From positions 1 through 10,716 of the forward strand of contig JAGHDB010000358.1 in NCBI GenBank assembly GCA_021160155.1: 10,716 nt of DNA. Reading direction: 5' to 3'. How positions within the stretch are numbered: position 1 is the first letter of the stretch; each line of letters begins with the position of its first letter. The DNA is from Bacteroidales bacterium (GTDB taxonomy: Bacteria > Bacteroidota > Bacteroidia > Bacteroidales > UBA12481). The notes beneath the pieces are model-generated. The model did no database searches. It was not told where the DNA came from and saw only the letters and a list, made by a program, of their open reading frames with translations. Below, in pieces: positions 1 to 7,300 of the stretch. Position numbers and translations under genes: made by a program.

Positions 1-196
1 TAGGTCATCAACAGTATCGACTTGTGTTTGAGATTCTTTGTTGCTGATATGAGTTGCGATACCTCTTCTCGTGAAAAAACAATGGGTAATCGTTTATTTA
101 TCCTGGCCCGCTTAATGCGAAAACCCTGCTGAGAGCTGATAAATAACACCGAACGGTCTGAGGACTGTAGTTGCGAAACTCCAATTCCCGCTGCAT
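1..196 (-). pseudogene. Tyrosine recombinase (phage-type integrase) remnant, frame-broken, cut by window edge
   Basis: Tyrosine recombinases carry out site-specific strand exchange for integrative elements, integrons or chromosome-dimer resolution. On the minus strand an ATG at 196, preceded by a purine-rich AGGGAG, opens a frame that reads MQRELEFRNYSPQTVRCYLS and then ALSRVF. This is the first helix pair of the SAM-like core-binding domain. The frame stops at 98-100. From about 130 down to the left edge, a different frame reads KRARINKRLPIVFSREEV followed by SQLISATKNLKHKSILLMT. This is the linker and first helices of the catalytic domain, where intact relatives read roughly KKLPVVLSREEV...NLKHRAILMLTYSAGLR. 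The rest of the core-binding domain, some 55-70 codons in typical relatives, is missing between the two pieces, so this looks like an internal deletion with a frame change. The catalytic R-H-R-Y residues would lie beyond the left edge. Family identity is read from motifs only; I cannot say whether it came from an integrative element or an integron-type integrase. Confidence 0.75.
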
Positions 197-264
197 TTTC
201 TCCCTTAACTCATTTTTTTTCCATCATATGTGTTTTAGTTAATAAAAAAGGATGGAAAAGATAC

Positions 265-296
265 GAAAATTACCGCCGGGAGGCGGTTTAGTTCAA
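265..296 (-). promoter_or_regulatory. Weak promoter candidate with inverted repeat in its spacer, upstream of the integrase remnant
   Basis: On the minus strand a TTG (294-296) lies 21 bases before TAATTTTC (265-272), one base off the Bacteroidota -7 element TAnnTTTG. The spacer is filled by a perfect 6-bp inverted repeat, ACCGCC at 272-277 and GGCGGT at 282-287, with a 4-base GGGA loop. It would drive the integrase reading frame that starts at 196. A repeat between the two promoter elements could be an operator or simply a hairpin. Both readings are inference from short motifs. Confidence 0.25.
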
Positions 297-632
297 CGCT
301 CTGTATGAGTCATAAAAACAGCTTCTTTCTTCTTTCCCCGATCTGATTGATTTTCCATTTGCGTACATTTTATGATTTGGAATGCTAACCGAATACTTTC
401 TTTCGGGTTAACCTCCTTTATTAGTTATATACGCATATCGATCATCGCTATGGAAAAAATTGTGGCATTCTTATCGTTTTTACACAACTTCGCCACCTCA
501 GTCCCATTATCCGGACCGAGAACCCCTTCTTCCCTGCTCTTTTCCACAACTTTACCTGTCATAACCTTTGAGGACCAGAAATTTACAAGTAAGGTTTGTA
601 AAAAGCAACGTTTTTTGAGAATTTCTCCTATT

Positions 633-658
633 TCCCGATTACGCTGCGCTCATCGGGA
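633..658. repeat. Hairpin (TCCCGAT/ATCGGGA stem) in intergenic DNA
   Basis: A perfect 7-bp stem (633-639 with 652-658) encloses a 12-base loop, TACGCTGCGCTC. There is no T-run on either side, so it is not an intrinsic terminator. The form (short CCCGA stem with a CGCTGCGCTC loop) recalls short extragenic hairpins scattered in many bacterial genomes, but one copy cannot show that it is repetitive. Confidence 0.4.
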
Positions 659-682
659 TAAACTTCTCGCCCTTGGCAATAA

Positions 683-714
683 TAAAAAAGCCCCTCCATT
701 TTTATAAGAAGGGG
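683..714 (-). terminator. Rho-independent terminator of tRNA-Gln
   Basis: Read on the minus strand, just 3' of the tRNA, CCCCTTC (714-708) pairs with GGAGGGG (697-691) around a 10-base A/T loop. A C and six Ts follow, in a T-rich tract. The 7-bp stem contains one G-T pair. The opposite strand has no T-run, so it works for the tRNA transcript only and ends it 7 bases after the CCA. Confidence 0.8.
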
Positions 715-720
715 TTGGAG

Positions 721-796
721 TGGTTGTCCGACCAGGGCTCGAACCTGGACTCTTCTGAACCAAAATCAGATGTGTTGCCAATTACACCATCGGACA
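721..796 (-). tRNA. tRNA-Gln (anticodon TTG)
   Basis: The 76-base minus-strand gene folds into a full cloverleaf. The acceptor arm is TGTCCGA pairing with TCGGACA, the D-arm is GTGT/ACAC, and the anticodon stem is TCTGA/TCAGA around the loop TTTTGGT, whose middle bases TTG read glutamine CAA. The variable loop has five bases (AGAGT) and the T-arm is CCAGG/CCTGG with loop TTCGAGC. The discriminator is A and CCA is encoded (723-721). In this Bacteroidota context one TTG tRNA commonly also reads CAG by wobble. It has its own -7 element and terminator, so it is a single-gene transcript, divergent from the deacetylase. Its 3' end points toward the integrase remnant, making it a candidate old integration target. 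Confidence 0.96.
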
Positions 797-804
797 AGGA
801 GAGA

Positions 805-812
805 CAAAATTA
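805..812 (-). promoter_or_regulatory. -7 promoter element for tRNA-Gln
   Basis: On the minus strand, TAATTTTG matches the Bacteroidota primary-sigma -7 consensus TAnnTTTG exactly and ends 8 bases before the mature tRNA 5' end, giving a leader of only a few bases. Upstream, a TTTC about 20 bases before it is one base off the usual -33 TTTG. The position and exact match make it the likely tRNA promoter. Confidence 0.65.
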
Positions 813-884
813 CCAATTTTTTTTGAAATCTTGAAATTCGGTATTTTCACGTTTCTTTGTAATTATGATCAAAGTATACTGGCT

Positions 885-1550
885 ATGGTACCGGGTAAAA
901 AGCTGAAAATCTCTTTGTTGGTGTCCCCGCCGAAATGGATCCGTAACCGGTTCAAACGGACCATCTGGCATATCCCGGTGACCGACCGCTCTGTTTTTTT
1001 CACCTTTGATGACGGTCCCATCCCCGAAATGACCCCCTGGATCCTTCAAACACTGGAAAAATACCATGCTTTGGCCACTTTTTTCTGCGTGGGCGAGAAT
1101 GTACAGCGATACCCTGAACTTTTCAAACAGATTCAATCGGCGGGGCATGCAATTGGTAATCATACATACAGCCATCTGAACGGATACCGTACCGGATGGC
1201 GAAAATATGTCCGCGATGTGTACCGCGCCCACCGTTTGATCCGCTCAAAACTCTTCAGACCTCCGTATGGACGGACCAGGTTGATCGCCCGGGAAGTCTT
1301 GCTGACCCGGTTTAAATTCATACAGTGGGATGTACTGAGCATGGATTATGACTCACAACTGAATGCGGATGAGGTGGTGAAAAATGTGATTGATCATGCC
1401 CGTGAGGGCAGTATCGTGGTGTTTCATGATAACCTGAAAGCCCGCGACAGACTGAAAAAAGCACTGCCCGAACTTTTAGAGTATTATACAGCAAAGGGAT
1501 TTACATTCAAATCATTAATAGAAAACCAACATCTAATATCCAACATCTAA
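885..1550 (+). CDS. NodB-type polysaccharide deacetylase
   Basis: Carbohydrate esterase family 4 enzyme that removes acetyl groups from N-acetylated sugars in chitooligosaccharides, peptidoglycan or exopolysaccharide, using a divalent metal. From the ATG at 885 (221 aa) the family motifs are in order: TFDDGP at 40-45 (catalytic base Asp42, metal ligand Asp43), NHTYSH at 92-97 (metal ligands His93 and His97), RPPYG at 125-129, QWDVLSMDYD at 147-156 and VVFHDN at 178-183 (His181). All catalytic positions are present, so it should be active. The protein is only slightly larger than the bare NodB fold and has no clear signal peptide, although residues 7-13 are hydrophobic; short Bacteroidota members look like this. 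A TTG 54 bases upstream is in frame, but the ATG gives the usual N-terminal length before the first motif. The last residues and the stop codon lie inside a 14-bp tandem repeat. The natural substrate is unknown. Confidence 0.9.
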   Translation: MVPGKKLKISLLVSPPKWIRNRFKRTIWHIPVTDRSVFFTFDDGPIPEMTPWILQTLEKYHALATFFCVGENVQRYPELFKQIQSAGHAIGNHTYSHLNGYRTGWRKYVRDVYRAHRLIRSKLFRPPYGRTRLIAREVLLTRFKFIQWDVLSMDYDSQLNADEVVKNVIDHAREGSIVVFHDNLKARDRLKKALPELLEYYTAKGFTFKSLIENQHLISNI

Positions 1551-1575
1551 TATCCAACATCTAAATATTCAACAT
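1526..1575 (+). repeat. 14-bp tandem repeat across the deacetylase stop codon and into the purD start
   Basis: The unit CCAACATCTAATAT occurs perfectly at 1526-1539 and 1540-1553, then with one extra A at 1554-1568 and as a partial CAACAT at 1570-1575 whose last bases are the AT of the purD ATG. The first copy encodes part of the deacetylase C-terminus, and the second supplies its TAA stop (1548-1550). Because the unit is not a multiple of three, changes in copy number would alter the deacetylase tail and the distance to purD. It occupies the place where a ribosome binding site for purD would be. Confidence 0.85.
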
Positions 1576-2863
1576 GAAAGTACTTGTTATTGGATCCGGC
1601 GGCAGGGAGCATGCTCTGGCATGGAAACTGGCTCAAAGTCCGTTACTGGACGCCCTGTTCATTGCGCCGGGTAATTCGGGAACGGCGTTACACGGACGTA
1701 ACGTGGCGATAAAACCAAATGATTTTGAGGCTATTACAAGTTTTATCCGGGAGCAGCGGATTGATATGGTAGTAGTGGGTCCGGAGGAGCCGCTGGTCAG
1801 GGGGATACGGGATTATATCGAACAACAGCCCGGTTTGGATCAAGTGGCCGTGATCGGTCCGGATGCCTCCGGTGCCCGTCTTGAAGGATCGAAGGATTAT
1901 GCCAAGTCTTTTATGCAGCGGCAGGGTATTCCCACTGCCCGTTACCGGTCGTTTACAGCTCAGGGCGAAGATCATAGTCAGACTCTTCAGGAGGCACGCA
2001 CTTTCATCCGGCAGTTGTCGCCTCCTTATGTGTTGAAGGCAAGCGGACTGGCAGCGGGCAAGGGGGTGGTGATCCTGGAGGATGAAGAGGCGGCTATGGA
2101 GGAGTTGCAGGCGATATTCGGGGGTAAGTTTGGCGATGCCGGATCTACTGTGGTGATTGAGGAGTTTCTCAAAGGGATTGAGCTGTCGGTTTTTGTGCTG
2201 ACGGATGGCAAAGATTACCTGTTGTTACCCGAAGCGAAAGATTACAAGCGGATCGGGGAGGGAGATACCGGATTAAATACCGGGGGTATGGGAGCGGTTT
2301 CACCGGTACCTTTTGCAGATGCCGCTTTTATGGAGAAGGTTGAATCGCGGATTATCCGGCCCACTCTTAAAGGATTACAGGATGCCGGGTGCCGGTACCG
2401 GGGTTTTATCTTTTTCGGACTGATGAATGTGGAGGGTGATCCCTGGGTGATCGAATATAACATCCGGATGGGTGATCCGGAGGCGGAGGTGGTAATTCCG
2501 CGGATTGACAGCGATTTACTGGAGTTGTTCGTGGCTGCAAAGGAGGGCAAGCTGGGCAAAAAAAATATCCGGATTGCTCAAGAGGCTGCCACCACCGTCA
2601 TGCTGGTATCCGGGGGATATCCGGGATCTTATGAAAAGGGCAAACCCATCACCGGCCTTGACCGGATAACTGAAGGCATCGTCTTTCATGCCGGGGCCAA
2701 AGAGGAGGACGGAGCAGTGTTGACCAACGGGGGCCGGGTACTGGCCATGACGGCCATGCATCCGAACTGGCAGGAAGCTCTCAGGGGATCTTACCGGAAT
2801 GCTGCGCTGGTCGGATTTGATAAGATGTATTTCAGAAAGGATATCGGTTTTGACTTAATATAA
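1574..2863 (+). CDS. purD: Phosphoribosylamine-glycine ligase (GAR synthetase)
   Basis: Cytoplasmic enzyme of the second step of de novo purine synthesis: ATP, glycine and 5-phosphoribosylamine give glycinamide ribonucleotide. The 429-aa length is normal and the product appears intact. Visible motifs are the N-terminal GSGGREH (7-13), VGPEEPL (68-74), the ATP-grasp loop KASGLAAGKG (155-164), EGDTGLNTGGMGA (229-241, the PurD signature), EYNIRMGDPEAE (294-305, metal and ATP site; many homologs have ET where this has EA) and a C-terminal domain starting near 338 with TTVMLVSGGYPGSY (340-353). The start follows from the N-terminal GSGGREH position; no Shine-Dalgarno is evident, as is common in Bacteroidota, and a tandem repeat fills the upstream bases. 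The membrane-protein gene begins 4 bases after the stop, so the two are likely co-transcribed, possibly from a promoter in front of the deacetylase. No purine riboswitch is visible. Confidence 0.97.
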   Translation: MKVLVIGSGGREHALAWKLAQSPLLDALFIAPGNSGTALHGRNVAIKPNDFEAITSFIREQRIDMVVVGPEEPLVRGIRDYIEQQPGLDQVAVIGPDASGARLEGSKDYAKSFMQRQGIPTARYRSFTAQGEDHSQTLQEARTFIRQLSPPYVLKASGLAAGKGVVILEDEEAAMEELQAIFGGKFGDAGSTVVIEEFLKGIELSVFVLTDGKDYLLLPEAKDYKRIGEGDTGLNTGGMGAVSPVPFADAAFMEKVESRIIRPTLKGLQDAGCRYRGFIFFGLMNVEGDPWVIEYNIRMGDPEAEVVIPRIDSDLLELFVAAKEGKLGKKNIRIAQEAATTVMLVSGGYPGSYEKGKPITGLDRITEGIVFHAGAKEEDGAVLTNGGRVLAMTAMHPNWQEALRGSYRNAALVGFDKMYFRKDIGFDLI

Positions 2864-2867
2864 CCGC

Positions 2868-3863
2868 ATGTTTGCTTTTGTAAAATCGCCGCGGATAGGA
2901 GCTCAGGTGATGATTCCGGTCATCGGACTGCTGCTTTTCATGCCGGCATTTTTTCATCAGAGCCTGCCGGATCCGCTGGTGCATACCGGTGAGGGATTTC
3001 TGTACAGCTTATGGAAAGAATTGATTGACGGTCCGTTATGGATACAGATTGCAGCTACTTTACTCACTGCATTGCTGACTGTTTTGTTGCTGATCGTGAT
3101 TGATGCACGGCACCGGGTCATCGAAGATCAGTCGTTTGCAGTCCCCTGGGTATTTATTTTCGTCATTACCTCATCCGGCCAGTTCTTCAGGTTGCATCCC
3201 GCTTACCCGGCTGCGCTGTTTTTGCTTCTTTCATACCATTATGCCCTCGAGTTGTACGAATCGCGCAAGCCTCAGTTTGCCGTGTTTAATATGGTATTGA
3301 TGTACGGAATATCCGTGCTGATCTATCCCCCATTGCTCTGGCTCATTCCCCTGGTGCTGTTGGCCGGTATGATGATGTCAACCGAAGGGCGCTTCAGAAT
3401 ATGGATTTTCCTGGCTGGTATGGCGGCCCCTTTCCTGTTTGCTTTGGCAACATTTTATCTTACCGGGGGAGGCAAATATGTTTTTCAGGATTTTTTTCGC
3501 TGGTTTGAATTCAGACATACCTGGCCCCCCGTATGGATCACTGTCCGGCCGCGGTTTTGGATCTGGCTGGCGATCATGACGGGATGGATCCTCTGGGGAT
3601 CACTCCATTTCAGGAGTCAGAAAAATCTCTCCAGGCAGTTCTTTTTACTATTGTTTGTCCAGTTTCTGATCTGTACAGCGGCGATGATAATGATGGAAAC
3701 CGTTGGTACGGAAATGATCTGGATCATTGTATTACCGGTCTCTTTTTTAATGGCCAATTGGATTCAGCGGGCCCGGTCGGGATGGTTCAGGGATCTGTTT
3801 TTCTTGTTTCTGTTGGGATTCTGGATTTTTTTCAATCTCAGCGGATGGATTTCACTTTTCTGA
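2868..3863 (+). CDS. Polytopic inner-membrane protein, DUF6427-like
   Basis: No enzymatic function is known or visible. The 331-residue protein is almost entirely hydrophobic, with about ten or eleven likely membrane segments (roughly 12-29, 57-78, 91-103, 113-129, 137-151, 155-172, 177-198, 228-245, 257-276, 281-298 and 307-328) and short charged loops. Size, topology, the HPAYPAALFLLLS stretch near 110-122 and its position beside purD fit the Bacteroidota family DUF6427 as I remember it; there is no decisive short motif, so the family name is tentative. The gene follows purD after 4 bases and was probably co-transcribed with it. The 3' end overlaps the convergent gene by 12 bp with no terminator between. 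Tryptophan- and phenylalanine-rich loops at 205-225 may be periplasmic. It could be a scaffold or transporter for envelope synthesis, but nothing here shows it. Confidence 0.75.
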   Translation: MFAFVKSPRIGAQVMIPVIGLLLFMPAFFHQSLPDPLVHTGEGFLYSLWKELIDGPLWIQIAATLLTALLTVLLLIVIDARHRVIEDQSFAVPWVFIFVITSSGQFFRLHPAYPAALFLLLSYHYALELYESRKPQFAVFNMVLMYGISVLIYPPLLWLIPLVLLAGMMMSTEGRFRIWIFLAGMAAPFLFALATFYLTGGGKYVFQDFFRWFEFRHTWPPVWITVRPRFWIWLAIMTGWILWGSLHFRSQKNLSRQFFLLLFVQFLICTAAMIMMETVGTEMIWIIVLPVSFLMANWIQRARSGWFRDLFFLFLLGFWIFFNLSGWISLF

Positions 3864-4382
3864 ATCTTTCTCGCGCTCTTTTTTTGTATCTTTTTCTATT
3901 TCAATAATTTCCGCATCTTCAGGTTCTTCAAAACTGTCGAAGATCCGGCTTTTTAATCGTACTTTATCCAGAAATTTCCAGAACCGTTTGTCTTTGACTT
4001 CGGGTTCGGCTAAACTGCGGAGGTTTTTCAGATCCTTTTCATTGATCTCTTTCAGAAAATTCTTGATCTGTATATCGAGATATCGAAGACTGATCTGCAG
4101 GTCGGTAGCCCACACGAGAAAAGTCTTTTTCAGCACTTTATGTGTAGTTTGCACATCACCGTCGATAAAATCGGGTAGTATGACCATCATGAACCGCTGA
4201 AATTCCATGTGGTGTTTCCGGTCGAGTTCGGTGATCTCAATAAATTGTTTGTTAGTCAGACGGATCCGTCCTTTCAACTTCATGATCTCCAGGATTTCCA
4301 TATTGATCCGGATGGTATCCATCAGATCGGTTATGATCCGTGTAGCTTCTTCAACTTCGCGGCTGACAGTTTTCGGATTCAT
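3852..4382 (-). CDS. Small charged helical protein of unknown function, coupled to the T9SS cargo gene
   Basis: I do not recognise this family. The 176-residue protein has no signal peptide, no membrane segment and no cysteine, so it is probably cytoplasmic. Residues 1-125 look mostly alpha-helical with amphipathic spacing, including a KHHMEFQRF patch at 56-64 and a Trp91/Trp134 pair. Residues 150-176 are an extreme mixed-charge tail (EEPEDAEIIEIEKDTKK...), likely disordered. The ATG shares its A with the TAA stop of the 1224-aa secreted-protein gene (TAATG), a strong sign of translational coupling and of expression in that gene's mRNA. Coding is supported by the length, by this overlap, and by a coherent helical pattern that the opposite-strand frames lack. 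A possible role is regulation or assembly linked to the cargo protein, but this is inferred from position only. The 3' end overlaps the convergent membrane-protein gene by 12 bp. Confidence 0.8.
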   Translation of the reverse strand: MNPKTVSREVEEATRIITDLMDTIRINMEILEIMKLKGRIRLTNKQFIEITELDRKHHMEFQRFMMVILPDFIDGDVQTTHKVLKKTFLVWATDLQISLRYLDIQIKNFLKEINEKDLKNLRSLAEPEVKDKRFWKFLDKVRLKSRIFDSFEEPEDAEIIEIEKDTKKEREKDSEK

Positions 4383-7300
4383 TATTTTAACAGGGTCATT
4401 CGATGAATACAGGTAGTTTTCGGGGTGTTCATCCGGATCAGGTAGATACCCGGTTTGAGACCGGAGAGTGCCACCGGTAGCCGGTGCGTGCCTGCGGCAT
4501 ATATCCCGTCGGCCAGCTGGCGGATCATTTGTCCGTTTACATCATATAGGATGAGATGTACCCTGGATGTCTCACGGAGTGAAAAATCCAGCGTAGTGGT
4601 TGATCTGAACGGATTGGGATAATTACTCAGATGATCGGGGGAGAGTTGTTCCGGATTTGTGTTGCTGGTGTTGGATTTATAAAACCGGATGTGTTTGATG
4701 TTGAGCGAAAAATCGTTCATGTTTTCATTGTCGCCTATTACAGAGAAGGTTACCGCCGTCAGGTCATCGGGGGTCATAGGCTGGCTTTGCGTGGTCGACT
4801 GAAACAGGTTGAGGTCAATGGCATAGGTTTTCAATTCGGCATCCAGGTTCAGGGTAGTCCGGTATTGGCTGCTCCAATCGGGGATAGCGTTTTTCGTCAG
4901 GGTGAGAGTAACCGGTCCGCTCCCCTGTGCTTCAAAAGCGATCTGGTCATAGCCGGTCAGATCCATGGCGATGTTACCCGGTAAAAATGCTCTGAAAAGC
5001 GAAACATAGGATTTTACCCTGCCTGACAGGGTTACATCACGTTCAAGCAACAAAGATCCGTTAAAAGAGCTGCCGTCGTGCGGAGAGACTACATAATTAT
5101 TGATCAGTGCTCCTTCTGCCGTGTAATCCAGTCCCCACGGCCCGTCGGCAAAATAGAGTCCGTCGCGCATGCCGTCCACATTATTGGCGAGATTAAAATC
5201 GATATCAAAAAGATATCCCACCGGAAGGGACAGGGTGGATTCTTCTTTTGTTGAATCCAGTTGACAGGTAAAATCAAATGGTTTGCGGATCTCCTGTTCG
5301 GTTTGCGTGAGTGTGCCGCTGATGGTTACTTCGGAGGCCCGGCAGTTATTTTGAAGGTTCAGCACCAGTTGTCCGTTATGGTATGCTCCTTTGGTCACAT
5401 ATACTTTCGGGATTCGCGGTTCGCTGGTATTTCTGAAAGCGAGAGTATAATTTTCATCCAGTTTAGTAAGGATCTCGTTCACCAGTTCTATGGTTGACTG
5501 GTTGGTTACCGACCAGACCTGGAAATTAAAGACCAGGGTATTGGCGGGCACGTGGTAGGATTCATTATGCCAGCGGCTGTCCACGGTCATGTTGTCGTTA
5601 TCCGGATAGGCAATAAAACTGACGGTATAGTCGATATTCCCGTCGGGCTGGATCAATTTAGCCAGGATAAAGGGATGTTCGCGGACATAAATGATCCGGC
5701 TCAGATCAAGTCGCCCGCCGGAGAGCCGGTCGCAGATCAGTTTGGTATGGTTATACACGGATGATTCGGTAGAGAGTGCCAGGATTGCGGCTTTCCGTTC
5801 TTGTTCCGGATCGAAATAATCAACCGAGATTACTTCCACGGCATTGGAGATTCCCAGCAGGTCGGCGGGGGTAGTGATATAGGCCTGGGTTTCGAAAGGA
5901 CCGTTTTCAGGGATCATTTTAGCCAGGTCGGAGCCGGTTTTAAGTCGTCCGGACGGAGTGATCACGCCTGATCCGGCCAGGGTTTCAGAAAATTTCACCA
6001 GGTTATCCGGGTGACTGGCTGCAGCCGGGAGTCCCGATTTGATTCGTCTGAAATTCCGTTGTGCGATCAGTTCTGCCAGTGACCCGTCGCTTTCGAGTCC
6101 TCCCGAGTTACCTCCTGAGGAGCCCGACAGTGTGACGGAGGCCAGGTCGCTGTTATTATTGGGGTTGGTATCTTTTTGGTGGAGGCTGACCAGGTCGACT
6201 TCATTATCCGCGGAGGCGTGGACGGTCACGGTGATTTCAAGGGTGGCCTGGGCTCTCGGGGCGAGTGTGGGGATGACCCACCGGCCGGTATCCGGGTGGT
6301 AGGTCCCCGTTGACTGGTTGTAGGATACCAGTGTAAAAGCGGTGGTATCGAGTACATCGCTGAAGATGATGCCTGTTGCGGTAACGGTCTGGCTGTAATT
6401 GGTTGCGGTGACGGTAAATACGGATTCTTCACCCTCGGCGGGCACTGCGTGGTAAACGGATTTGTTTACGCCGATGTCGAGTTCTTCTTTAGGTTCCATA
6501 ACGACCCGGTAATCTTCCATTTCGCCGTTATTGGCTATACCGGTAAAGGAGAGTCCGCCATGCAGACTGTACCGGAACCGGCAATAGGTAGGGCCGCTGA
6601 AATCGGTATCCGGGATGTCAAAGCTCAGGTGATTTACACCCGCATTAAGTAATTGGGTATTAAAGATTTGTTCACCGCTATCCTGCCAGTCGCCATCCCC
6701 GTTAAAATCGAACCAGGCGTCGAGGTATCCGGCTTGTGAGGCGGTGACCGTTACCTGTATGGTTTCAAACGCGCGGAAGGTACCTGAGAAAGAGACTCCG
6801 TCTTCGTCGTCCGATCCGTTCTGATCGTCTCCGTCGGCGCCGGTAGAGGGTTGGCCGTCGGTTTCGGTATCTATTTGCTGACCGAGGTAGAGGGTATCGA
6901 TGATGATATGTCCGGGGCCTCCGGATGCCTGGGTGGTTTGGTAACTATCCGGTGCATCTCCGAAATCGAGTTCATAATCGTCAATTTCGCCATAGCTGAC
7001 TACTCCCGAAGTGTTGTTACCGTCGTTTCGGCATGCTTCAACCCACTGTAAACCGATCATTTCACCGTTTCCGGGATTATCATCTCCGAAAAGGCTTCTG
7101 GGGATGATATATTCATACGCGTAGGTACCGGCTCCGTTTTCCAACTCCGGCTGCCCCTGGTTGTCGGTCCATTCGATCGGATAATAGCGGGTTTGCACAT
7201 TACCGATATATTCGATGCCGAGGTTTTGGGATACGGTGGAGAGGGGATCGAAATTGGTATGTTCCCAATGTCCCGTGGTGGCGGATTTCGGGGATCCGAC

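Larger units (their letters stand above)
197..680. other. Intergenic region without a credible gene
   Basis: About 480 bases separate the integrase remnant from the tRNA terminator. The longest open frame (372-707, plus, 111 codons) has a Ser/Phe/Arg-rich composition, no recognisable domain, and runs into the tRNA terminator on the opposite strand, so I treat it as chance. Visible structure consists of the ACCGCC/GGCGGT hairpin at 272-287, a loose 9-bp inverted repeat (217-225 with 251-259, TTTTCCATC and its complement), and a 7-bp hairpin at 633-658. I found no copy of the tRNA 3' end here. The stretch could be debris of a decayed element or ordinary spacer. Confidence 0.5.

Noticed and set aside
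272..287. The ACCGCC/GGCGGT hairpin as a terminator or an integron attC site
   Set aside because: No T-run follows on either strand, and the short 6-bp stem lacks the paired R/L boxes of attC.
372..707. A 111-codon plus-strand open frame in the spacer before the tRNA
   Set aside because: No recognisable domain, odd Ser/Phe-rich composition, and its end lies inside the minus-strand tRNA terminator. It has no plausible start context.
831..884. Longer deacetylase starting at an in-frame TTG (831)
   Set aside because: The ATG at 885 gives the normal N-terminal length before the TFDDGP motif, and the extra 18 residues resemble translated A/T-rich leader.
810..1232. 140-codon minus-strand frame antisense to the deacetylase
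   Set aside because: Shadow of a gene with all NodB motifs on the plus strand; it also starts inside the tRNA promoter region and has no domain.
1526..1575. The 14-bp tandem repeat as a CRISPR array
   Set aside because: Units are directly abutting with no spacers and are far shorter than CRISPR repeats.
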